A stretch of 38,158 nucleotides of DNA from Planctomycetaceae bacterium (lineage in GTDB: Bacteria > Planctomycetota > Phycisphaerae > Phycisphaerales > SM1A02), in the NCBI GenBank assembly GCA_947492385.1, contig CANLMX010000018.1, positions 1 to 38,158 on the forward strand. The letters run 5' to 3'. A model generated the notes under the pieces. That model saw nothing but the letters and a program-made list of their open reading frames with translations, was not told where the DNA came from and did not search any database. A program made the position numbers and the translations under genes. This document shows, piece after piece, positions 24,965 through 32,818 of this stretch (within the stretch, counting starts at the first letter, position 1; every line of letters starts with the position of its first letter).

Positions 24965-25837
24965 TCAGCGCTGGCGAAGTGCGTTGGCGAGCTGCGCGCG
25001 CCGCGTGACGCCGAGCTTGCGGTAGGTGCGGACCGCCAGCGTGTTGACGGTGGCGAAGGAGAGCCCGAGCGCCTCCGCAACCTCGCGCTTGGTGCGCCCT
25101 GCGGCAAGTTCCGCCGCCACTTGCCGCTCGCGCGTGCTCAGCGACGCAATGCCCGGCTGCGGGGCCTCGCGCCGGGCCGCATCCCCTCGCTCCATCAGCA
25201 GCACCACCGGCAGTGCGAGCGACCGGCTCTCGACGGGGTCCACGGCCACCTGCACGCGGTACATCGGACGGCCGTCCGGAGTGCCGTGGCCCTCCTGCTC
25301 CACGGCCATCGACGCAGCCTCCAGGCACGCGTCGACGCGGTCGATGCAGGACCGCACCGTTTCGAGTGACGGTCCCGAGAGCGGCAGCACCGCGACCGAC
25401 TCGCGCCGCCAGGCCGCACCCTTGCGGGCGGCCCGGGACGCCCGCGCGTTGCCCAGACGACGCAAATGCGCCAGCAACGCGAGCCGGGCGGCTGCCAGGC
25501 GGAACGCGGACTTCGGATCGGACGGGTCGAACGTCACGACCAGTGGACCTCGCCGGGCGCGATACGCGGTCGCCCGCCCCCGGCGGGCACGCGCAGTTTC
25601 GACGAGCCCGATCCTCGTCAACGTCTCCAGTGCGACGTGCACCTGTGCCGTCGAGGCCCCCACGGCGGCGGCAATCTCCCCGGGGATCGCGGGCGCGGGC
25701 ATGCGGCGCATCGCCTCCCAGGCAACCAGTGCCTCGAAGTTCGCCAACAGTTCCGGAACACCGTCGGTCGAGAGGTCAAGCGTAATCGCACCTCGCGCCA
25801 CCGGGCCGATCCTAAAGATCGGAAACTCCCAACGCAT
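24965..25837 (-). CDS. Transcriptional regulator with N-terminal winged-helix and C-terminal LuxR-type HTH
   Basis: 290 aa from the ATG at 25837, which lacks a clear Shine-Dalgarno; a longer form cannot be excluded. About residues 30-100 look like an ArsR/MarR-type winged helix (IAAAVGASTAQVHVALETL, then RGRATAYRARRG as the wing). The middle about 130 residues are unassigned; the part reading PDGRPMYRVQVAVDP could be a sensor strand. Residues 232-290 are a LuxR/GerE HTH: SLSTRERQVAAELAAG, KREVAEALGLSFATVNT and YRKLGVTRRAQLA. No receiver domain is present. It converges on the alcohol dehydrogenase gene 36 bp away. Target genes are unknown. Confidence 0.75.
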   Translation of the reverse strand: MRWEFPIFRIGPVARGAITLDLSTDGVPELLANFEALVAWEAMRRMPAPAIPGEIAAAVGASTAQVHVALETLTRIGLVETARARRGRATAYRARRGPLVVTFDPSDPKSAFRLAAARLALLAHLRRLGNARASRAARKGAAWRRESVAVLPLSGPSLETVRSCIDRVDACLEAASMAVEQEGHGTPDGRPMYRVQVAVDPVESRSLALPVVLLMERGDAARREAPQPGIASLSTRERQVAAELAAGRTKREVAEALGLSFATVNTLAVRTYRKLGVTRRAQLANALRQR

Positions 25838-26009
25838 GGGAAATGCACGCCTGAGGCATCGATGGAGCGCAGATTCCCAGCCAAACACGGGGAAAGCACC
25901 GATGCTGTGGCGCGATCGCTCCACGGGTGCGACTCTCCCCGTCACAGGAAGGGCCGTTCGTACCGCACGGCTGCGACCACGCGCACCGCTGGGCCGGGAA
26001 TGAGCTGGT

Positions 26010-26561
26010 TCATCGAGTCGACGGCCGGAAGCAGCGCGCGCAGGTCGCCACGAAGTCGCCGATGCCGCCCACGACGATGCGCTCGCGCAGCGGTGTGAGC
26101 CGTTCGCTGTGCGTGCTGGGCCCGCCACACCGTGCGCACGTGCCGGAGATGCGGCAGACCTCGTGCGCGCGCGGGAGCAGCGAGTCGAACGGCGCGAAGA
26201 CGTCCCCGAAATGGTCGATGTCGCAGCCGGCGGCGACGACCGAGGTTCCGGCGGCGAGCAGGCCCTCGATGGGAGCGACCGCCCCGTCGGCGAAGAAGTG
26301 CAATTCGTCGATTGCGACCAGGTCATGGCGGACGGCACGCGGTGCCAGTTCGCGCAGATCGTGCACGGCCACCGCTAATTCGCGCGAACCGGCGTGCGTG
26401 ACCACGGCATCCGGCGCATAGCGCACGTCACGCGCAGGCTTCGCCACCAGCACCCGCCTGCCGCCCGCCCGCGCGCATTCAACGCGCCGGATGAGCTCGG
26501 TCGTCTTACCCGCGAACATGGGTCCGCAGACGAGGGTGAGCGTGGGGACTGCAGGTTCCAT
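26010..26561 (-). CDS. tdk: Thymidine kinase (type II, TK1-like)
   Basis: 183 aa from the ATG at 26561 (MEPAVPTLTL); upstream codons in frame are Arg-rich and unlikely to be translated. It phosphorylates thymidine in the salvage pathway. The P-loop is GPMFAGKTTELIRR (13-26). The Walker-B/lid segment reads IDELHFF where the family usually has DEAQFF or similar. Zinc-binding cysteines form two CARC pairs, one in SGTCARCGG and one near the C-terminus (VATCARC). The conserved VVxGGxxxF segment between them is VVGGIGDF. It lies 71 bp downstream of the cytochrome-catalase fusion gene on the same strand. Confidence 0.92.
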   Translation of the reverse strand: MEPAVPTLTLVCGPMFAGKTTELIRRVECARAGGRRVLVAKPARDVRYAPDAVVTHAGSRELAVAVHDLRELAPRAVRHDLVAIDELHFFADGAVAPIEGLLAAGTSVVAAGCDIDHFGDVFAPFDSLLPRAHEVCRISGTCARCGGPSTHSERLTPLRERIVVGGIGDFVATCARCFRPSTR

Positions 26562-26632
26562 CGGGCCGTTGCCACGAACGTACCGTAGGCGGGCACCCTT
26601 CGTGCGGGCTGCGCGACGCCGACCACTGCTCC

Positions 26633-29461
26633 TCACGGCTCGACGCGCGGCACCCCGTTTCGCTCATGGCGATACTTCGAGATCGCCTCGTAGGCCACCT
26701 TGCGCGCGCGGTTGATGCCACCGAGCGGCCGCTGGTCCTCCAGCGCGTGCCACGGCGTGAACGAGAGGTTCTCCGCGATCTTCAGGTCCTCGCCCGAGGA
26801 GAGGTCTTGCTTCGGGATGCGCAGGAGCGCGACGCGCACGAACGGGGAGTCGGTCTCCTTCCACTCGGCGAGCGCGTCCTCGACGGGCATCTTCACGGGG
26901 TCCTTCTGCAGCTGCACCAGGAACTCGAAGACCACCTCGTCCGCACCGACCTGCTTCACCATCGCCTGTCGCAGGTAATCAGGGCTCTTCTGCACCGCGG
27001 CCGGCTTCACCGGCGCGACGACCGGCCGCGCGGAGAACTTCATCGCGCCGGCGCCAAGCCGATAGGGCGTCTGGCTCCAGTACCGCGACTGCAGCGGGTT
27101 CCAGAACGGCGAGCCGTTCAACCCCTGGATGGCATGCAGCACCGGCGGGTTCATCTTGAGGAAGACCTCGGTCTCGGCCAGCCCGCCCACGCGCGCGGAG
27201 TGGAACGCCTCGTAGTCGGCGACGGTCCTCGAGAGGAACGTCGGGTAGTTGATCATCACGAAGTCCTGCGTGGTCGCGTCGCGCTCGTCCGCGAGCGCCT
27301 TGGGACCCTCGACTCCGAGCACCTTGATCGCCATGCCGTGCGCCTGCTGCACGGTGTCGGCCGAGATCTCGGTGCCGCTCGCCGAGAAGCGGACCAACGC
27401 GTCGTACGCCTTCGGGGCCGCGAAGATGCCGTGACGGAGCTCGGCCGGCAGTCCCTCGACCACCTCGAAGCGAGCCTTCACCAGGCCGTGGGTCTTCGGG
27501 TGCGCGTCGCGACGCACCTCGGAACCCTCGGGGTACTGCGTGCGCATGCGGGCCATCGTCTGGTCGACGAAGTGCTGGATGAGCTCGCCCTCGCCGGGGA
27601 GCACCCGCTCAGCGCCGAGCGCCATGGGCGGCGAGGGCACGGGGTAGCTGGTGGGCTGCGCGTTGTTGAAGAAGTGCACGTCGCTCCACGCCTCGAAGGC
27701 ATCCGTGGGCCCGCCGTAGGGCGTGACCTGGCCGGCCTCGGTGGGGATGGACTTCAGGTACTCGACGAGCGCCCAGCGCTCCTCCTCGCTCAGCAGGCGG
27801 CCGATCACGCCGGCGCCGCGCGGGCCGTTCTCGAACGAGTGCCCGGCGTTCGAGTTGCCGATGCGCGTGGTGTCGAACTCGAACTTTCCCGAAGCGCCCG
27901 TGGTGTCGACGCCGACCTTCACGGGGTCGAAGTCGCGGCCGACCAGGAACTTCTTCGGACGCTCCTTGGCCGGGGTCAGCAGGTCGTAGAGGCTCGGCAC
28001 CGACCCGTTGTGCAGGAACGGTGCCGTGGCCCACACGCCGTCGCGCGGGCCGGCCTTGTACGAGGCCTGCGTGGGCGGGGTCTCCCAGTCGAAGCGGTAG
28101 CCGTGCGCGTCCACGAGTTCCGCGGGCGTCAGGCCCGCGGACGCGATGGCACGGTCCATGACACCGTTGCGGGCGGTGGAAAGCACCGTCACCGACGGCG
28201 CAAGCTCGGCATCCTTGAACGGCGATGGCATCCGGGACGCCAGTGCGCCGGTCAGGTACTCCGGCTGGCGGTTGAAGCCCGGCGTCTTGAACTGCTGCGG
28301 GTCCGTGCCGACGTAGACCTCAGGCACGAGTGCGTTCTCGATGAAGCGCTTGCCGTCGACCTTGGGCGCGCTCCACCGGTGCGGATAGGTGCTGTGGCAG
28401 GCCGAGCAGTTCTCCACGAACAGCTCGCGCCCCTTGGCGGCCTTGGTGCGATCGATCGGCCCGAACACCTCCTCGGGCCACTTCGGCGGCGCCAGCCGGC
28501 GCAGCAGTTCCTCGATCTTCAGTTGCCCGCGGACGTCGACCGTCGATTCGAACAGCCCCTGCTCGGGCGACTGCGAGCGGAGGTCCATGCGCGTGAACAC
28601 GCCCATCGACTCGGTGGCGTTGCGGAACAGCGGGTCGCTCGCGACGCCGCTCCACTGGACCCACGCCGACTGCGGCGCGTTCCAGAGGAATGGCGGCTTG
28701 GCCGGTGCGAGCGCGGCTTCCCAGTTCTCCGGCAGGCCCAGGGCACCGGCCACCACGCGCGAGTGGATGAGCGTCAGGGCATCCATGCGGCCGGGGCCGC
28801 TGGGCGTCGCCATCGCAGCATCGCGCGAGATGTAGGTGTGCACCACCTGCGCGGCCTCGTCGAGCTGCGCGCGGAGCGCGACGCGCGCGTCGTCGCCGGT
28901 GACCTTCAGCCGAGCCGCGGTGCGGTCGAATTTGGCGGGATCCCGCTGCGTCGCGGCCAGCGCGCGATCGAGCGCGCCGATGTATCCCGCGAAGTCGAAC
29001 GCATGGTTCGATCCGCCCTCAATGCGGATCCGCTGCCCCTTGTAGCTCAGCTCCGACGAGTGGCACGATGAGCACGACAGGCCGATCCAGTCTCCCTTCC
29101 AGCGGCCCGCGGGCACGGAGGTCTTGACGAGCCCGATGGGCAGGCCGTCGGGATTGGTGCGCGGGTCGGCGGGCTCGGTCACGAGGCCGAATCGGTCGGA
29201 GACCGCGTCCGCACGGAACGGATCGGTGCCGTCCGCCTGCTCAAGTGCGAGGAAGAGCTGGTACGGCATCACCGCCGAGCCCTGCGAGGTTCGGTGGTAC
29301 GCGGCGCGGTCCTCGGCGTTCCAGCCTTGGTCGAGGAGCAGCGGCGGCTTCGGGGCCGGAGCCTGCGTCAGCGCGGCCATTGACCCGACGAAGCACGCGG
29401 CGGCGAACGCCGTCGCGATGATGAAGGATCCCCGGCCACGCAGCATGCTGTTGTTCGGCAT
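26633..29461 (-). CDS. Exported RoxA-like di-haem cytochrome fused to a catalase-like (y4iL-type) domain
   Basis: 942 aa from the ATG at 29461, which TACGCT precedes by 6 nt; a TTG at 29467 overlaps that box. Residues 1 to about 34 are a signal or anchor helix. Residues about 40-600 match the RoxA-like di-haem cytochrome c peroxidase group: LLLDQGWNAEDRAAYHRTSQ, GSAVMPYQLFLALEQ, NPDGLPIGLVKT, and covalent haem sites CSSCH (130-134) and CSACH (352-356). Residues about 630-942 are a catalase-superfamily domain: THGLVKARFEV with the distal His, LRHGIFAAPKAY, HGMAIKVLGVEG, DFVMINYPTFL with the Asn, and ENLSFTPWHAL...QRPLGGINRARK. I do not see the RxxxY proximal-haem motif of true catalases. Expected location is periplasmic. 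A coupled oxidation/peroxide role is inferred only. Confidence 0.85.
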   Translation of the reverse strand: MPNNSMLRGRGSFIIATAFAAACFVGSMAALTQAPAPKPPLLLDQGWNAEDRAAYHRTSQGSAVMPYQLFLALEQADGTDPFRADAVSDRFGLVTEPADPRTNPDGLPIGLVKTSVPAGRWKGDWIGLSCSSCHSSELSYKGQRIRIEGGSNHAFDFAGYIGALDRALAATQRDPAKFDRTAARLKVTGDDARVALRAQLDEAAQVVHTYISRDAAMATPSGPGRMDALTLIHSRVVAGALGLPENWEAALAPAKPPFLWNAPQSAWVQWSGVASDPLFRNATESMGVFTRMDLRSQSPEQGLFESTVDVRGQLKIEELLRRLAPPKWPEEVFGPIDRTKAAKGRELFVENCSACHSTYPHRWSAPKVDGKRFIENALVPEVYVGTDPQQFKTPGFNRQPEYLTGALASRMPSPFKDAELAPSVTVLSTARNGVMDRAIASAGLTPAELVDAHGYRFDWETPPTQASYKAGPRDGVWATAPFLHNGSVPSLYDLLTPAKERPKKFLVGRDFDPVKVGVDTTGASGKFEFDTTRIGNSNAGHSFENGPRGAGVIGRLLSEEERWALVEYLKSIPTEAGQVTPYGGPTDAFEAWSDVHFFNNAQPTSYPVPSPPMALGAERVLPGEGELIQHFVDQTMARMRTQYPEGSEVRRDAHPKTHGLVKARFEVVEGLPAELRHGIFAAPKAYDALVRFSASGTEISADTVQQAHGMAIKVLGVEGPKALADERDATTQDFVMINYPTFLSRTVADYEAFHSARVGGLAETEVFLKMNPPVLHAIQGLNGSPFWNPLQSRYWSQTPYRLGAGAMKFSARPVVAPVKPAAVQKSPDYLRQAMVKQVGADEVVFEFLVQLQKDPVKMPVEDALAEWKETDSPFVRVALLRIPKQDLSSGEDLKIAENLSFTPWHALEDQRPLGGINRARKVAYEAISKYRHERNGVPRVEP

Positions 29462-29467
29462 CGGCAA

Positions 29468-29473
29468 AGCGTA
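29468..29473 (-). promoter_or_regulatory. Candidate -10 box for the cytochrome-catalase fusion gene
   Basis: On the minus strand TACGCT is followed by exactly 6 nt (TTGCCG) and the ATG at 29461. Only the TAnnnT positions match the consensus, but the spacing repeats that of other genes in the window. No Shine-Dalgarno is present. Confidence 0.4.
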
Positions 29474-29518
29474 TCAGGGCATGCGGGTAGGTTCCGCACT
29501 CCGAGGAACCGAAGCGCC

Positions 29519-30475
29519 ATGCACACCATCGCCATCTCGATCGCTGCACTCGCATCCGCCGGCCTCCTGACACTGCAGGCCGCCACGCCGCCTGCAGCCG
29601 ATGCCGCGCCGCGCACGCCGGCGGCAAGGCCCGGCCCATGGGACCACGAGCTGCTCGTGCAGCGCATCGCAGCGGACGGAACGACCTCGACGATCGCCAC
29701 GTTCGGGCGCGCGGACGTCTCCAGCGTCGCACGCCTGAAGGACGGCCGACTGGCGATCGCGTGCCAGGCCTTCCCTGAGGATGACGCTGCGCACTTCAAC
29801 CGCGTCGCCGTGCGGATCTCGGGGGACGACGGTCGCACCTGGGGCGATCCCCAGCCGATCGTGATGGCGAAGATGGATGCCGCGCTCGCACCGCCCTTCG
29901 ATCCGGCGCTCGTCGCGCTTGCGGACGGGCGCGTGCGGATGTACTTCATCACGCACACGGGCACCGACGCGGCGCCCGGCCCGACCGCGGTTCATTCGGC
30001 CGTCTCAACCGACGCCGTGAACTTCGACTACGAGCCGGGCGTGCGTTTCACGGTGCCGGGTCGCGTGGTGGTCGACTGCGCGGCGGCGCTTCACGACGGC
30101 GTGTTCCACCTGGTTGTTCCGGACAACGGGACCCCCGCCGAGTTTCTGGGACGGCGACGCAGCGGTGAGCCGCAGCCGGGCGGCAACGGCTACCACGCCA
30201 CCAGCACCGACGGACTGAGCTTCACGCGAAAGGCCGACCTGCCCCTGCCCTCGACGCGCGACCGCTGGTTCGGAAACCTGCTGAGCGACGGCACGCAGCT
30301 TCTCTTCTTCGGGACGGGCCCCGGACCGTGGCCGATGACCAGCGCGGACGGCATGCAATGGGCGAAGCCCGCGGCGCCGGTGCGGATGCCCGGAATCGAT
30401 CCGAGCGTCGTCCGGCTGCGCGACGGTTCGTGGCTGGTCGTCGCGACCCGCGAACCGGCGCCCGCGAAGCCGTAA
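29519..30475 (+). CDS. Secreted beta-propeller (sialidase-like/glycosidase-like fold) protein
   Basis: 318 aa. The signal peptide is MHTIAISIAALASAGLLTLQA-like, with cleavage near residue 22-30. The body is made of short repeats such as SVARLKDGRLAIACQA, ISGDDGRTWGDP (an Asp box), FDPALVALADGRVRMYFI, STDGLSFTRKADL and IDPSVVRLRDGSWLVVATRE, the pattern of five-bladed propellers with a D(P/C) pair in each blade. No full sialidase triad is visible. A GAGG Shine-Dalgarno lies at 29503-29506 and a possible -10 (TAGGTT) at 29488-29493. It is divergent from the cytochrome-catalase gene (57 bp between starts) and convergent with the cupin gene. Enzymatic role unknown. Confidence 0.7.
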   Translation: MHTIAISIAALASAGLLTLQAATPPAADAAPRTPAARPGPWDHELLVQRIAADGTTSTIATFGRADVSSVARLKDGRLAIACQAFPEDDAAHFNRVAVRISGDDGRTWGDPQPIVMAKMDAALAPPFDPALVALADGRVRMYFITHTGTDAAPGPTAVHSAVSTDAVNFDYEPGVRFTVPGRVVVDCAAALHDGVFHLVVPDNGTPAEFLGRRRSGEPQPGGNGYHATSTDGLSFTRKADLPLPSTRDRWFGNLLSDGTQLLFFGTGPGPWPMTSADGMQWAKPAAPVRMPGIDPSVVRLRDGSWLVVATREPAPAKP

Positions 30476-30484
30476 CGCCGGCCG

Positions 30485-30943
30485 TCACGCCGTGCCCGGC
30501 TCCCAGCCCTCGGGCGCCATCTCGAACCGGGCGAACTCGAACGCCGGCGCGACCACGCAGCCGACGAGCGTCCAATCGCCGAGCGGTCGGGCCGCCTGCC
30601 ACCAGCCGCGCGGCACCACCGCCTGCGGCCGCTCGCCGCGCGCAACGTCGCGGCCGAGCACGATGCGTTCCTGCGCACCGGAGGCGGGATCGGCAATGAG
30701 CAGCTCAAGCGCGTCGCCGTCGTGGAACAGCCAGTGCTCGTCGGCGTCGACACGATGCCAGCGACTCTGCTCGCCCGCGGGAAGCAGGAACAGGATCGAC
30801 GTGCTCGCACCGCGCGGCGCATCCGGCGCGCGGAACGTCTCGCGGTAGAAGCCGCCCTCGGGATGCCGGAGCAATCCGAGGGCGGCGATCATCTCGCCGG
30901 AAGTCGGTCGTGCGCGTCCGTTGGCTTCGGCGCCGTCTCCCAT
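30485..30943 (-). CDS. Cupin-fold protein, DUF985 family
   Basis: 152 aa. DUF985 signatures are LLRHPEGGFYRETFR near the N-terminus, TSILFLLP and SRWHRVDADEHWLFHDGD, with histidines able to bind metal in the cupin barrel, then VPRGWWQAARPLGDWTLVGC and VAPAFEFARFEM at the end. The biochemical role of this family is not established; it is similar to sugar-epimerase-type cupins. The start is supported by GGAGGA 8 nt upstream. It is tail-to-tail with the beta-propeller gene (9 bp gap) and divergent from the CIA30-FAS1 gene. Confidence 0.88.
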   Translation of the reverse strand: MGDGAEANGRARPTSGEMIAALGLLRHPEGGFYRETFRAPDAPRGASTSILFLLPAGEQSRWHRVDADEHWLFHDGDALELLIADPASGAQERIVLGRDVARGERPQAVVPRGWWQAARPLGDWTLVGCVVAPAFEFARFEMAPEGWEPGTA

Positions 30944-30951
30944 CGCGACAG

Positions 30952-30984
30952 TCCTCCGTCGATTTCTGCGTACCGACGATTATC
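30952..30984 (-). promoter_or_regulatory. Shine-Dalgarno and possible -10 for the cupin gene
   Basis: On the minus strand GATAAT (plus-strand 30979-30984, 5 of 6 match to TATAAT) lies upstream of GGAGGA (plus-strand 30952-30957), which sits 8 nt before the ATG at 30943. This is a leadered arrangement, in contrast to the leaderless-type starts nearby. No clear -35. Confidence 0.45.
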
Positions 30985-31055
30985 GCATCCGCCGCGTGTT
31001 TCGGGGAGCGCGGATTCGGCATCCAGCCCCAGCGCCCCGGCGAATCCCCGTGACC

Positions 31056-32771
31056 ATGAACCCGCTGCACCCGGTCGCCTCGGCCTTCCTCGCCGCCCTG
31101 CTCGCATGCACGCCCCTCGCCGCCGCGGCTGAATCGAACCTCGAGTTCGACAGCGGGACCCAAGGCTGGCAGACCGTGCTCGATGGCGTGATGGGCGGTC
31201 TGTCGACCGGTCGGATCGAGGCAGGCAACGGTGGCACCATGAAGTTCTCGGGCGAACTCTCGCTCGAGAACAACGGCGGCTTCTCGCAGGTCCGCACGTC
31301 GGTCCCCGAGGGCCTGTTCGCCGGGGCGCGCGGGCTGGTGCTCCGTGTGAAGGGTGACGGGCGCACGTACCAGTGCGACCTCCGCTCCTCGCAGCTGCGG
31401 CTCATGGCCGGTGCGTACCAGCGCACCTTCCCGACGGTGGCCGGCGAGTGGACCGAGGTCGAGCTGCCCCTCAGAGAGTTCGTCGCCAACAGCTTCGGCA
31501 GGCGTGTGCGCAACGCACCTGAGCTCGATCCTGCCACCATCGAGTCCGTGGGGATCACCCTCGCCGACAAGAAGGAAGGGCCGTTCATGATCGAGGTCGA
31601 CTGGATCCGCCCAGCGGGCCAGGCGTCGGCCGACCGCGCGTCGTCCGGTTCGCTGGCATCCGTGGCGACGAAGGCTGACCTGACCACCCTGCTCGCCCTC
31701 GTCAAGGCCGCGGGGCTTGAGCTGCCGAGCGGCACGAAGGTGACGGTCTTCGCACCCACCAACGAGGCGTTCGCGAAGCTCCCCAAGGAGCAGGTCGAGT
31801 TCCTCACCAGCGCCAAGGGCAAGGCCACGCTGCAGGCGATCCTCAAGCATCACGTGGTGGGCCAGGCGGTCGGGAGCTCGTCGGTCCTGGACCGACGCCG
31901 GCTCACCGCGCTGAACGGGCAATCGCTCGAGGTCGATCCGACGGCGCTCACCATCGACGGCGCGCGGCTGGTGGCGACGGACGTCGCCTTCGACGGCGGC
32001 CTCGTACACGTCATCGATACCGTGATGATGCCGGAGCTGCGGAGCATCGAGGAGATCGTGGCCCAGGATGCACGGTTCGAGACCCTTCGCGCGGCCATCC
32101 GAGCCGCGGACCTCGGCTCCGCGCTCGGCGCGCAGAACCCCGGCCCGTGGACGCTGCTTGCCCCCTCGAACGAGGCATTCGGCACGATTCCCGCAGAGAC
32201 GCTGAAAGCGCTGCTCGCGAATCGACCCGCGCTCACGGCCGTGCTCGGCGCGCACGTCCTGCCGACGATGATCCGGCGCGAGGAGATGCTCGCGCAGGGC
32301 TCGGCGCGGACACTGCCCGGGAACGGAAGCGTTCGGTTCGCGCTCGAGTCGGGCGTGATCACGGTCGAAGGCGCGAAGATCCTGGTCGCCGACATCGAGG
32401 CGTCCAACGGCATCATCCACGTGATCGACCGGGTGCTGCCTGCGCCGACCGCGACGGCTGTCGGCGCAACCGCCGCGATGCCGGAGCGCGCACGGCGGGC
32501 CGCGGCGATCCTGGAGCTCGCGATCGAGCGCGGCGTGCCCCGCTTCAACGCGGGCGACGAGGCGTCGTGTGCGGCGCTCTATGAGCTGGCGATCACCTCG
32601 GTGGTGCTCCTGGGCGCTGACTCGCTGGATGAGGGCGCCGCGGCCGAGCTGGCGAACGCCCTCAAGCAGGGATCGAGCCATGAGGATGCCGCCGAGCGCG
32701 CCTGGACGTATCGCCGCGCGATGGATCGCGCGCTGGGCAGGATGGCGGAGCTGGTGAAGACGGTGGAGTAA
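31056..32771 (+). CDS. Secreted CIA30-like domain plus two fasciclin (FAS1) domains
   Basis: 571 aa from the ATG at 31056; a GTG at 31050 is possible, and the open frame upstream has no signal peptide. The signal peptide is about residues 1-25 (LLACTPLAAAA). Residues about 27-190 resemble the CIA30 (complex I intermediate-associated protein 30) galactose-binding-like fold: GWQTVLDGVMGGLSTG, FSGELSLENNGGFSQVR and VEVDWIRPAG-like end (IEVDWI). Two FAS1 domains follow (about 200-335 and 340-475), each with an H1-type VFAPTNEAF or LLAPSNEAF and an H2-type VHVIDTVM or IHVIDRVL. The last about 90 residues are helical and unassigned. It probably acts in surface adhesion or ligand binding; CIA30 function outside complex I assembly is unclear. 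Confidence 0.87.
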   Translation: MNPLHPVASAFLAALLACTPLAAAAESNLEFDSGTQGWQTVLDGVMGGLSTGRIEAGNGGTMKFSGELSLENNGGFSQVRTSVPEGLFAGARGLVLRVKGDGRTYQCDLRSSQLRLMAGAYQRTFPTVAGEWTEVELPLREFVANSFGRRVRNAPELDPATIESVGITLADKKEGPFMIEVDWIRPAGQASADRASSGSLASVATKADLTTLLALVKAAGLELPSGTKVTVFAPTNEAFAKLPKEQVEFLTSAKGKATLQAILKHHVVGQAVGSSSVLDRRRLTALNGQSLEVDPTALTIDGARLVATDVAFDGGLVHVIDTVMMPELRSIEEIVAQDARFETLRAAIRAADLGSALGAQNPGPWTLLAPSNEAFGTIPAETLKALLANRPALTAVLGAHVLPTMIRREEMLAQGSARTLPGNGSVRFALESGVITVEGAKILVADIEASNGIIHVIDRVLPAPTATAVGATAAMPERARRAAAILELAIERGVPRFNAGDEASCAALYELAITSVVLLGADSLDEGAAAELANALKQGSSHEDAAERAWTYRRAMDRALGRMAELVKTVE

Positions 32772-32818
32772 GGGGCCACGGGCTGCAATCGCCACGGACC
32801 TGGGGCGTTCGGCCCCCG

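Noticed and set aside
26666..29071. 801-aa plus-strand frame opposite the cytochrome-catalase gene
   Set aside because: Shadow frame with no motifs; the minus-strand product has haem sites and family signatures.
29518..30475. Calling the 29519-30475 protein an active sialidase
   Set aside because: Asp-box-like repeats are present, but YRIP and the Arg triad are not seen.
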